From positions 1 to 48,800 of the IMG/VR virus record IMGVR_UViG_3300033182_000908: a stretch of DNA of 48,800 nt; one strand, written 5' to 3'. This document shows, in pieces, positions 18,219 through 27,205 of this stretch; the stretch's first letter is position 1, and each line of letters starts with the position of its first letter. The notes under the pieces are model-generated. The model was not told the origin of the DNA. It ran no database searches and was given only the letters and a program-made list of their open reading frames with translations. The translations under genes were made by a program, and so were the position numbers. This DNA comes from a virus.

Positions 18219-20129
18219 ATGGCAAAGACTCGTGCCGGCCGCGGCCAAATACAAGAAAATTTGCAGATATCAGGTACTAAGGGTATTACTATACCCCGTG
18301 GTACTACCGCAGAAAGAAATCCTACTCCATTAGAAGGCGAAATTCGTTATAATACTGAGTTAGATATATTTGAAGGATATGCTGCTGGTATTTGGGCAGG
18401 TATGGGACCATTTCCTAGCGTCTTTGTTGATACCTTTTACGGAGACGGAACAACATATGAATTTCCGTTAAGTGCTAGTGTAGCAAATGGAGACTTTTTA
18501 ATTGTTACAGTTAATGGTGTAACCTTAACAAAGGATTTAGACTGGAGACTCATTGACCAGAATATTGTATCATTTACCGAAGACGATTCAACAGTAAATG
18601 CTCCAATTTCCGACTCAGAGATAACCGTAAGAGGTTTTAGTCCTGTAACATCGTCAAGCATTGCAGCAGGATCAATTGGCTTATCGGAATTGGTATTTTC
18701 CGACGGAACAGTTGGTCAGGTATTAACCACCGACGGTGCAGGCACACTTAGTTTCCAATCAATTCCTACACAGGATCCTGTTGTCGGCGGCGATATTGAA
18801 GGTACAGCAAGCAATGCACAAATAAAAGAAAATACAATAAGTGTTAGAGAATTAAATGTATCCGATGGATCAATTGGCCAGGTACTTGCTACTGATGGTT
18901 CTGGAAATCTCTCATTTATTTCAGTATCCGGAGGCGGCGGCGGAGCAGCAGTTACAAACTTTTTTGACTTAACAGGCCAAATAGCATACAGTCAAGTGCC
19001 CGATAACTTCATTGACATACAAAAATTAGATGTCACTGACGGAACTTCAGGACAGGTATTATCAACCAACGGCTCAGGCACGTTAAGTTTTATAACCATA
19101 CCAACCGGTGGAGAAACAAATACTGCAAGTAACTTAGGTGCAGGAACCGGAATATTTGCACAAAAAAGCAGCGTAGATTTACAATTTAAATCTTTAGTAG
19201 CAGGCTCAGGAATTACATTGAGTGCAAGCTCAAATGAAATTACAATTACAGGAACACCAACGGTTAATTCTTTTTCAAACATTGCAGTAAGTGGACAAAC
19301 GACAGTTTCTGCAGATGCTAGTGCAGATACATTAACTCTAGTTGCAGGAACAGGCGTAACTATTACAACCAATTCTACAACAGACACCATTACGATCGCA
19401 AGCTCAGCAGCAGCATCAGACGTGTGGTACACTATTAATTCTGATTCAGGTTCTACAACAGCAGTAGGTAACACAGATACATTAACTATCGCAGGCGGCA
19501 CTGATATTTCTACATCGATATCAGGCGATACACTTACGATTAACTACACTGGATCGACTAGTGGTGCAACTGAAGCATTTAAGAACATTGCTGTATCAGG
19601 ACAAAGCAATATCGTCGCAGATTCTGCAACTGATACACTTACATTTGTTGCAGGAACTGGCATTACCATAAGCACAAACGCATCTACCGACGAAATAACA
19701 ATCAACGCAACAGGTAGTGGTTCTGGTACTGTTAATTCAGGTACTGCAAATAGACTCGCATATTATTCATCTACAGGTACTATTGTATCAGAAACAACAG
19801 ATATAACATGGAACGAAGGAACTGATGTATTAGCAGTAGCAGGAGAAGTACAAGCAGAAACTCTTACATCAACTGGTGCAGGGGTTCCAACATTTACGTC
19901 CGGTAGTGATATCGTTTTAAATGCCGCAAGTGGTGCCGGTGAAGTTCAAGTTACTGGTGCTGTAACTATTTCTAAATGGTTAGAATTAACTCCGTTAACT
20001 AGCGCACCAACAGTAGTTGCAGGAACCATTGCAGTAGCAGACGGCACAACTTGGGATCCAGGAAGCAAAGGAGGAGCAGTTCCATATCCAGTATTCTACG
20101 ATGGATCTAGTTGGAATGCATTATACTGA
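18219..20129 (+). CDS. Tail-fibre-like protein (636 aa)
   Basis: Residues ~20-65 carry the fibre motif (TIPRGTTAERNPTPLEGEIR, DIFEGYAAGIWAGMG). Residues ~68-140 repeat the 'YGDGTTYEFPLS...VTVNGV' domain seen at the C-terminus of the 2191-aa fibre. Three SDGT-GQVL-T-G-G-LSF units follow near 165, 220 and 265. The shaft repeats 'FSNIAVSGQ...ADTLTLVAGTGVTI' two or three times between ~350 and 500. The end (PYPVFYDGSSWNAL) is a compact fibre terminus. No enzyme site is visible. It lies between cassette A and the protease, whose start overlaps its stop (TGATG), so the two are translationally coupled. Confidence 0.82.
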   Translation: MAKTRAGRGQIQENLQISGTKGITIPRGTTAERNPTPLEGEIRYNTELDIFEGYAAGIWAGMGPFPSVFVDTFYGDGTTYEFPLSASVANGDFLIVTVNGVTLTKDLDWRLIDQNIVSFTEDDSTVNAPISDSEITVRGFSPVTSSSIAAGSIGLSELVFSDGTVGQVLTTDGAGTLSFQSIPTQDPVVGGDIEGTASNAQIKENTISVRELNVSDGSIGQVLATDGSGNLSFISVSGGGGGAAVTNFFDLTGQIAYSQVPDNFIDIQKLDVTDGTSGQVLSTNGSGTLSFITIPTGGETNTASNLGAGTGIFAQKSSVDLQFKSLVAGSGITLSASSNEITITGTPTVNSFSNIAVSGQTTVSADASADTLTLVAGTGVTITTNSTTDTITIASSAAASDVWYTINSDSGSTTAVGNTDTLTIAGGTDISTSISGDTLTINYTGSTSGATEAFKNIAVSGQSNIVADSATDTLTFVAGTGITISTNASTDEITINATGSGSGTVNSGTANRLAYYSSTGTIVSETTDITWNEGTDVLAVAGEVQAETLTSTGAGVPTFTSGSDIVLNAASGAGEVQVTGAVTISKWLELTPLTSAPTVVAGTIAVADGTTWDPGSKGGAVPYPVFYDGSSWNALY

Positions 20130-21670
20130 TGAGTACTGAAGATCAAAACAGATGTGTAGTTACCTTACACAAGGGCGTAGACACGGAACAATTTGTAAAC
20201 CAAATGTTAGATTCTGGATACGAACTATGGGATGAGAAGCCAGGAAGTCGTAGAAATTTTGATTTTGTAATGACTCGAGAGCAGGCAACTGCTCTTAAAG
20301 ACGACCCAAGGGTTATTGATGTTCGATATGGATCTAAACAAGATAATGGAATCTTTCTTATAAGGGCAATCTTAGAAACTTCAAAAGTATATACCAAACA
20401 AACTACACTTGACAACACACATTATAACTGGGGTATGGCTAGTTGTAGCACTTCAAACGATCCGTTTGGCGGCAGCTCTACAGCAGAATATTCTTATCAG
20501 TTTCCGTATACACTTGATGGCGAGGGTGTTGATGTAGTCGTACAAGATAGCGGAATAGATCCAAATCATCCTGAATGGCTTAATAGAGCCGGTGACGATA
20601 CTAGATTACAACAGATTGATTGGCCCTCTGCTGCCGGCCTGTCAGGAACATATACGCAACCTGTAAATCATTATAGAGATGTTGACGGCCATGGAACCCA
20701 TGTTGCTGGCACAGCAGCAGGACGTTTGTACGGATGGGCTAAAAGTTCAAAAATTTATTCTATAAAAATACTAGACGACCCAGGCCAAACATATGGTGTT
20801 TCTGCAAGTTTTAACTTAATACGAGGTTGGCATAATGCTAAGGTTGACGGTAGACCAACAGTTGTTAACATGAGTTGGGGATATTTTGCCAATTATGCTG
20901 ATATTGCTGGCGGAAGTTATAGAGGAGCATCATGGACCGGTACTTCAATGGACGCTACAAAAGGAATGGTTCAAGGGTTACAGAGTAGTACAGGATTTTG
21001 GACATATCCAGTTAGGGTTACATCAGTAGATGCAGACATCCAAGACTGTTTAGACGATGGTATTATACTTGTCGCTGCGGCAGGAAATGACAGCCATAAA
21101 GCAGATGTAACTACAGGGTTAGATTATAACAATTATTGGGAATCAACTGTTGGCGCAATAAACTATTATCATAGAGGATCTACACCAATGGGACAACCTG
21201 GCGTTATATCCGTTGGTAATATTAGTTATGTTTATCAAAGCAGTCAAGAACCATTGTTTAACAGTTCAACAAAAGGACCTAGGATAGATATTTGTGCTCC
21301 GGGTGGATACATCATGAGTGCTATTCCCGATGGTTCGACCATTGCAAATAATACAGGGTCTGTTGATTATCCATTAAACTCGAATTATAAAGCAACTAAG
21401 ATATCAGGAACATCAATGGCAAGTCCACAGGTTGCTGGTATAATAGCATGTTGGTTACAAGCAAGACCGGATATGTCTTACACAGAAGTATTAAAATGCA
21501 TACAAAGATATGGCGAAACAGGAAGATTGTACGATCCTACAACTGGCACACCGAGTATTGATTATCAAAACGGCCGGGCTCTACAAGGTGCTGCAAATTT
21601 ATATCTTAAAACTCCATTCACTAGTCATAATCCACAGATTTTTAGTGGAGGCATTAGTGTTTCAAAATAA
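20129..21670 (+). CDS. Subtilisin-family (S8) serine protease
   Basis: This 513-aa protein has a full S8 catalytic set: Asp140 (VVVQDSGIDPNHPEW), His188 (DVDGHGTHVAGTAAG), oxyanion Asn320 (LVAAAGND) and Ser429 (SGTSMASPQVAGI). The first ~70 residues end in 'FVMTREQATALKDDPRVIDV', which resembles an inhibitor-I9 propeptide and suggests self-maturation. No signal peptide or membrane segment precedes it, so it would act in the host cytoplasm or be built into the virion. ATG 20129 is chosen because it overlaps the previous stop; the frame also opens with a TTG at 20111, which is unlikely. It sits inside a fibre operon under the same late-type control. Maturation of fibres or attack on host surface proteins are both plausible; neither is shown. 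Confidence 0.93.
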   Translation: MSTEDQNRCVVTLHKGVDTEQFVNQMLDSGYELWDEKPGSRRNFDFVMTREQATALKDDPRVIDVRYGSKQDNGIFLIRAILETSKVYTKQTTLDNTHYNWGMASCSTSNDPFGGSSTAEYSYQFPYTLDGEGVDVVVQDSGIDPNHPEWLNRAGDDTRLQQIDWPSAAGLSGTYTQPVNHYRDVDGHGTHVAGTAAGRLYGWAKSSKIYSIKILDDPGQTYGVSASFNLIRGWHNAKVDGRPTVVNMSWGYFANYADIAGGSYRGASWTGTSMDATKGMVQGLQSSTGFWTYPVRVTSVDADIQDCLDDGIILVAAAGNDSHKADVTTGLDYNNYWESTVGAINYYHRGSTPMGQPGVISVGNISYVYQSSQEPLFNSSTKGPRIDICAPGGYIMSAIPDGSTIANNTGSVDYPLNSNYKATKISGTSMASPQVAGIIACWLQARPDMSYTEVLKCIQRYGETGRLYDPTTGTPSIDYQNGRALQGAANLYLKTPFTSHNPQIFSGGISVSK

Positions 21671-21672
21671 AG

Positions 21673-21680
21673 ATAAATAA
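21673..21680 (+). promoter_or_regulatory. T4-type late promoter motif ATAAATAA
   Basis: ATAAATAA begins 3 nt after the protease stop and 31 nt before the first gene of cassette B. The seven leading bases equal those of the motif at 65. It would let cassette B be transcribed independently of the long upstream operon. Confidence 0.6.
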
Positions 21681-21703
21681 CAATAACGGAGTTAAATCTT
21701 ATA

Positions 21704-22051
21704 ATGACAACATCTAGAGCCAGACAATTAGCAGACGGCGGTGGCGGCGGTGGCGGCGGCACTTATGCTGGGCAAGCGTTCCACGGATTTTTTAGAGATT
21801 CTGAAGGAAAATTGATCTGGACTAAGACGTCTTTATATGATGGAAACGCAAGAATAGAATTAACTGATGGATCTAGATTGGATGATGCTGTAGATTTTAC
21901 AGCAGGCGGACGTAATGATGCTGATCGTAAAGACGGTGAGAATTATGATCAATGGTTAATAGATAGTTTACAATTAAATTTTTACATTGATAACTTAGGG
22001 TTTTTAGTAGCAACTGTCAATGAACCATACACATATGCAGGGCCAAACTAA
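21704..22051 (+). CDS. Small fibre-cassette protein B (115 aa)
   Basis: The core AFHGFFRDSEGKLIWTK aligns with the small genes of copies A and C. It differs by an N-terminal extension with a run of eight glycines (nt 21737-21760, all GGC/GGT codons) and a longer acidic middle (DAVDFTAGGRNDADRKDG). The end (LNFYIDNLGFLVATVNEPY) matches the closing 'G-L' strand of the others. ATG 21704 has only a distant GGAG, so translation may be modest. It probably has the same fibre-partner role as its paralogues. Confidence 0.72.
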   Translation: MTTSRARQLADGGGGGGGGTYAGQAFHGFFRDSEGKLIWTKTSLYDGNARIELTDGSRLDDAVDFTAGGRNDADRKDGENYDQWLIDSLQLNFYIDNLGFLVATVNEPYTYAGPN

Positions 22052-22055
22052 ATAC
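22048..22055 (+). promoter_or_regulatory. Possible late promoter motif CTAAATAC
   Basis: CTAAATAC overlaps the stop of the small cassette gene and lies 24 nt before the giant fibre start, the same spacing as the perfect ATAAATAC in copy C. The first base departs from the motif. Confidence 0.35.
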
Positions 22056-22078
22056 AAGTGGATTACAAGGATTAACAA

Positions 22079-25000
22079 ATGGCAGAACTAGTACTTGGTA
22101 GATTAAAATTTCATTGGGCAGGCGATTGGACACCAACCACTGAATATATCAAAGATGATGTAGTAAAATACGGTCCTTCCGCTTATGTATGTACCGCAAA
22201 TCATACTTCTACATCAGAATTTGATTTCACCAAATTTGAATTAATGGCTGAAGGTGTTGCGTGGGCCGGCGAGTGGAATGATTCTACAAGTTATCAAGTT
22301 AACGACATCGTAAATTACGGTGGTGCGATTTATATTTGTATATTAGATCACGGTCCTGGAGATTCTACAGACACTTCGCCAAACAGTCAAGATTTTTGGT
22401 CAAGACTAGTAGGAGGCGTTGAATGGGACGGTAACTACGATAATTCTACAGAATACCAACGTGGAGACATCGTTAGATACGGTGGCTACACTTACATTAA
22501 TTTACAACCATCTACCGGTAACGCACCAACGGATACATTATACTGGGATATCTTAAATAGAGGATATCGCCATGTTGGTACATATCAGTCGTCTACAACG
22601 TATCTACCAGGTGAGCTTGCAAACTTTGGTGGAAGAATTTACGCTTGTCATACTACTTCACAAGGAAATGAACCAACGGAAGTTGCTTATTGGTTCTTGT
22701 TTGCAGACGGTACTAAATGGCGCGGCGACTTTGACGACAATAGCGTAGAGTATGCAATCGGTGACATAGTTAAGTATGGTCCGCGTACATACATTAATAT
22801 CTTAGGTTATACTAGCACAGGTTTATTGCTTGCAGATAACCCTACATATTGGACATTACATACAGATGGTCAAGCATGGGAAGGTACTTATAGCCATGTA
22901 ACAACTTATAAGCCTGGCGAAATCGTTAACTACGGTGCTAGAAACTATATCTGTACAGCAACAAGTTATCAACACTATCCTACAGATGCTAGTTACTGGG
23001 ATTTGTTCAGTGACGGACAACAATGGGCAGACAATTGGGCATCAGGCGTAGCATATAAGATTGGTGATATAGTTCGATATGGTGCTCGTAGTTATATTTG
23101 TATAGATGGTCATACCAGTGCAAGTAATGTGTTACCTACAGATAGTCTATTATGGGGTCTATTAAACAAAGGTCTTGATTGGAAGGGCACATGGATCAAT
23201 GGTGCAGAATATAAACTTGATGACGTTGTAGAATATAGCGGTTCTAGTTATGTTTGTATACAACCTCATAACACTTCTCTTGCTGGTAACCCAAGCACTG
23301 AAGCAACTTATTGGGAAAGTTTAGCACAAGGTGATATTAGCTCGCCAATGACTGCAACCGGTGATATCATTTATCGTAATGCAGGTGGCGCAGTAGAAAG
23401 ATTACCGATTGGTGGTGCTGGATCTTTCTTAGTTGTTAATAATGGGTTACCTAGTTGGGGTGTAAGAGCACCTGAACAAAACTTCTATGTTTCATTAACA
23501 GGTGATGATGCAAATGATGGCCGAACTCCTGCAACTGCGTGGAGAACGTTGCATAAAGCAGCAACAGAAACTTATAATTATGGACAATGTAAAATTTCTG
23601 TGTTCTCAGGAACATACGAAGAACAATGTCCTATTAAACTTGGTCGTGCAGTAGTTGTTGAAGGTGACGGTCTTGGTGCTGTAACAGTTAGTCCAAACAA
23701 CACAGTAGACAATGGTTTTGGTGTAGGTATTTCAGATGACGGATCTACTCCAAACGCAAACTCATTTGTATTCCATGTAAACAACGGCACACGTATTCGT
23801 AACATAGTATTCCGCGGATTTAGCAATGGTGCAGTTTGTGTATCACTTGATCCAGGTTCGGGTCCAGATGACACAAGCGTTTGGATTACTTCGCAATCAC
23901 CATATGTACAAAACTGTACATCATTTACTGATGGCGGCACCGGTATGATCATTGATGGTGCATTGCATAACGGTGGTTATAAGTCTATCGTTGCAAACGA
24001 CTGGACACAGATCAACTCAGACGGTTACGGAATGATCGTAAGAAACGATGGACGTTCAGAACTTGTATCATGCTTTACATACTATTGTGATATTGGTTAT
24101 CTAGCAGAAAGCGGCGGCAAGATCCGTGCTATCCAAGGTAACAACTCGTACGGTACATATGGATCTGTTGCTAAAGGTTACTCGCAAGCAGAAACACCGT
24201 TAGTTGGATTGTTACAACTTGACGACGATACTCTTAATTCTATTGCTACGTTTGGATCAAACGTACAACTTAATGCATCATATAAAGGTGCTGGAGGCGA
24301 AACATACTGGGTAGGTCACACAAATCCTACGAGCACTGGACCAACAAGTTCTTGGAATAACGCAGCATCTTATCCGTTCATTACAAAACTAGATTCGGGT
24401 GGTGGTGTAAGTTGGATTTATACATATGAATCAGCATACGGAAGTTTAAATTCTATTGTTGAATTCGATGATCAGGTATATTGCGGTGGTGTAGTTTATG
24501 ATGCGGCAACGAATAAAGGTTTCTTATTAAAAATTAACACAGCAGGTGAAATTGGTTGGCAAAAAACACTTGGCGACACCGATAAGGTTATCGATCTAAC
24601 AACTGACCAAACAACATACTTGTATGCATTATCTAATCACACAACATACGGAACATCGGTTTCTAAGGTTCAGCCAAGCGGCATCATCAGTTGGTCAAAG
24701 GCACTAGACTACAATGACAGTTCTGTAGATACTGTTGCAGGTACTAGTATATGTTATGCAGTTCCAGCAACTTCATCTACAGAGACATATACTGCCGAAG
24801 GTGATGCGACAGCAGAAGACGATTTATTCATATCACTTTATGACAGCACAGCAGGCGAAGCGATAATTGCTAGAATGACTGATCAAGGTTCATTCGTTAC
24901 ATCGTATACCTATGGTGATTTTTACATCAATAAATTAAGATTAGACTCAGGTAATGGTGATGGCATCTATATGCTGGCAGCAGGTTATTATGATGCTGGT

Positions 25001-27202
25001 GCAGTTAATAAAAATCCACTTGCAATGAGAATAAGCATAGATGGTGAAGTTGAATGGCAAGCACAATCTGCATTAACTACTTCTGAAGGCGAATTTATTG
25101 ATGTATTACCGTTGGGCGGTGATATTTATTTTGCAGGTTACATTAACGACTCTACAAATGCTTACAGTAGAGGCATGGCAGCAAGATACACATCTACCGG
25201 TAGCCAAGTCTGGAATGACTATGTTACAAACAGCACAAACGATGTTTGGTTTAATAGTGTCATACTTGACGGTGTTAACGTAGAATTAGGCGGTAATGAT
25301 GATAGTAATGGTTTACTAGTTAACATTCAACGCGATCTAGAAAACGGAATAGGTACAGTTACTTCTGGTTCCTATGCCATTGCGCAGACTAATCCAACAG
25401 TAACAAGTACAACGATTGCAACCAAAGCAATACAAGCAATTGACGATGCGAGCGTAAACATTGCAACTTCAGATACTAGTTTAACACTGAATCAAAGTCC
25501 AAGTATTACAAGAACCGTTGCTGCAACTAGAGCAGGTTTTGCTGGTATTGGTACAGGTGTTAACTTTACAGTTAATAGTGTATACCGTCAACCAAAACAA
25601 GGGTCTGTTGTTCAAATTTATGGCGATGAAGAAACTTACTTCTGTATCGGTGTAGAAAAATATCTAGCACCAACAATAACTAGTGGCAACTATCCAAATG
25701 CTATTGCTTTGTTAGATGCAAACAGAACATTCTTGCAGGCAGAAGTTATTGCATATGTTAACAATACATATAGTGGTTTAGTATATAACGAAGAATTATG
25801 TTATCGTGACGTTGGTTTAATCGTAGATGCACTATCACACGATTTAGATTACAACACAAACGGCGAAACAGTTGATGCAGCATTAACATATTACAATAAT
25901 GCTAGTAGTTTAGTTGCAATTACTACACAACAAACAGAGACGCTTGCTGCAATAGCACACCTTAAATCAGTAGCGTTGGATGTTATACAAGATAACGCAG
26001 TAACACCAACTACTGGTAACGGAGTATCTCAAGTTAGAGGTACCGCAGGCGAGGCAGGAGCAGTTACATTACTTGGTAACAATGTAGATATCATAACAAA
26101 TGTCATCAACGAAGGAGAAGCAGTTGCACCAGATAAAACTGGATACGGAAGTTGTACCATTGCACTTGACCCAGCAATTCCAAGTAACAAGACACCATCA
26201 GATGGTACTAGAGTAATATTCCGTGAGGCGTTCTCGCAGGTACGTATGACAGGACACGATTTCCTAGACATCGGTACTGGCGGCTTCGCATTAACAAATT
26301 ATCCAGTAATCATTGCTAGTGATTACTCGCAGGCTCCAGACCAGACCAGAGAAACACTTTCTGAAGATGGAGGTCGTGTGTTCTACGTAACCACTGACCA
26401 AGATGGTAACTTCCGAGTTGGTGACTACTTTAAGGTTGAACAGGCTACTGGTAGATCAACGATTAACGCACAAGAATTTAACTTGAGCGGATTGAACGAA
26501 CTGCAACTTGGTAGTATTACAGCAGGTAGACAAGGTGCTACAGTAAACGAATTTAGTACTGACGGTACGATGAGTGGTAACTCAGACACTGCTGTACCAA
26601 CTGAACGTGCTGTTAAAACTTATGTTGATACTAAGATTGGAGGAGCATCACAACTTAAAGCAGGATCTGCACCAAATGAGTCTACCTTAGAAATTACAGG
26701 TGACGGATCTGTTACTGACACTATTGACTTTAATATTGCAGGTACATTGGTTGCACAGATTGCATCACAATATCAACTTGTTCCTAAAGGTAACGGAACA
26801 ACAGATAGACCTAGTTCACCAGTTTCAGGTTGGTTAAGATTTAATACAGACATTAATGCACTTGAAGTGTACAATGGTAGTGCATGGGTTCCGGCAGGCG
26901 GACTAAGTAATGTATCTGTTGACCACACTGCTAGTCCGTATACAGCGGCTACATTCCAATTCTTATATGTTGACACTAGTGTTAATGCTGTTACGGTTAA
27001 CTTGCCATCCTCAGCAAATCAAGGTGATCAAATAAGATTTATCGACGTTGCAGGATCGTTTGCTACAAATAATTTAACAATTGGACGTAACGGATTGAAG
27101 ATTTTTGGTCTGCTAGACGACATAACTGTAAATACTACAGACGCATCATTTAGTTTAGTTTACACTGGTGCTACATATGGTTGGAAACTAATGGAGTTAT
27201 AA
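22079..27202 (+). CDS. Giant multidomain tail fibre B (1707 aa)
   Basis: It is a paralogue of the fibres at 10436 and 35481. Residues ~1-420 hold eight CBM5/12-like repeats (e.g. YQRGDIVRYGGYTYI, YKPGEIVNYGARNYIC), one more than copy A. The beta-helix-like region starts near 465 (FYVSLTGDDANDGRTP; SGTYEEQCPIKLGR). A propeller-like stretch follows (VSWIYTYESAYGS, IGWQKTLGD, LYALSNHTT). Then come a helical stretch, the GGRVFYVTTDQDGNFRVGDY module, the fibre motif (TDRPSSPVSGWLRFNTD) and a terminal domain ending YGATYGWKLMEL-like (TGATYGWKLMEL). AGGA precedes the ATG. It probably binds a different host glycan from A and C, since the repeats differ most in loop residues. Confidence 0.86.
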   Translation: MAELVLGRLKFHWAGDWTPTTEYIKDDVVKYGPSAYVCTANHTSTSEFDFTKFELMAEGVAWAGEWNDSTSYQVNDIVNYGGAIYICILDHGPGDSTDTSPNSQDFWSRLVGGVEWDGNYDNSTEYQRGDIVRYGGYTYINLQPSTGNAPTDTLYWDILNRGYRHVGTYQSSTTYLPGELANFGGRIYACHTTSQGNEPTEVAYWFLFADGTKWRGDFDDNSVEYAIGDIVKYGPRTYINILGYTSTGLLLADNPTYWTLHTDGQAWEGTYSHVTTYKPGEIVNYGARNYICTATSYQHYPTDASYWDLFSDGQQWADNWASGVAYKIGDIVRYGARSYICIDGHTSASNVLPTDSLLWGLLNKGLDWKGTWINGAEYKLDDVVEYSGSSYVCIQPHNTSLAGNPSTEATYWESLAQGDISSPMTATGDIIYRNAGGAVERLPIGGAGSFLVVNNGLPSWGVRAPEQNFYVSLTGDDANDGRTPATAWRTLHKAATETYNYGQCKISVFSGTYEEQCPIKLGRAVVVEGDGLGAVTVSPNNTVDNGFGVGISDDGSTPNANSFVFHVNNGTRIRNIVFRGFSNGAVCVSLDPGSGPDDTSVWITSQSPYVQNCTSFTDGGTGMIIDGALHNGGYKSIVANDWTQINSDGYGMIVRNDGRSELVSCFTYYCDIGYLAESGGKIRAIQGNNSYGTYGSVAKGYSQAETPLVGLLQLDDDTLNSIATFGSNVQLNASYKGAGGETYWVGHTNPTSTGPTSSWNNAASYPFITKLDSGGGVSWIYTYESAYGSLNSIVEFDDQVYCGGVVYDAATNKGFLLKINTAGEIGWQKTLGDTDKVIDLTTDQTTYLYALSNHTTYGTSVSKVQPSGIISWSKALDYNDSSVDTVAGTSICYAVPATSSTETYTAEGDATAEDDLFISLYDSTAGEAIIARMTDQGSFVTSYTYGDFYINKLRLDSGNGDGIYMLAAGYYDAGAVNKNPLAMRISIDGEVEWQAQSALTTSEGEFIDVLPLGGDIYFAGYINDSTNAYSRGMAARYTSTGSQVWNDYVTNSTNDVWFNSVILDGVNVELGGNDDSNGLLVNIQRDLENGIGTVTSGSYAIAQTNPTVTSTTIATKAIQAIDDASVNIATSDTSLTLNQSPSITRTVAATRAGFAGIGTGVNFTVNSVYRQPKQGSVVQIYGDEETYFCIGVEKYLAPTITSGNYPNAIALLDANRTFLQAEVIAYVNNTYSGLVYNEELCYRDVGLIVDALSHDLDYNTNGETVDAALTYYNNASSLVAITTQQTETLAAIAHLKSVALDVIQDNAVTPTTGNGVSQVRGTAGEAGAVTLLGNNVDIITNVINEGEAVAPDKTGYGSCTIALDPAIPSNKTPSDGTRVIFREAFSQVRMTGHDFLDIGTGGFALTNYPVIIASDYSQAPDQTRETLSEDGGRVFYVTTDQDGNFRVGDYFKVEQATGRSTINAQEFNLSGLNELQLGSITAGRQGATVNEFSTDGTMSGNSDTAVPTERAVKTYVDTKIGGASQLKAGSAPNESTLEITGDGSVTDTIDFNIAGTLVAQIASQYQLVPKGNGTTDRPSSPVSGWLRFNTDINALEVYNGSAWVPAGGLSNVSVDHTASPYTAATFQFLYVDTSVNAVTVNLPSSANQGDQIRFIDVAGSFATNNLTIGRNGLKIFGLLDDITVNTTDASFSLVYTGATYGWKLMEL

Positions 27203-27205
27203 TAA

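Noticed and set aside
20111-20129. TTG start six codons before the protease ATG
   Set aside because: It lies within the preceding gene, has no ribosome site, and the ATG makes a typical overlapping TGATG.
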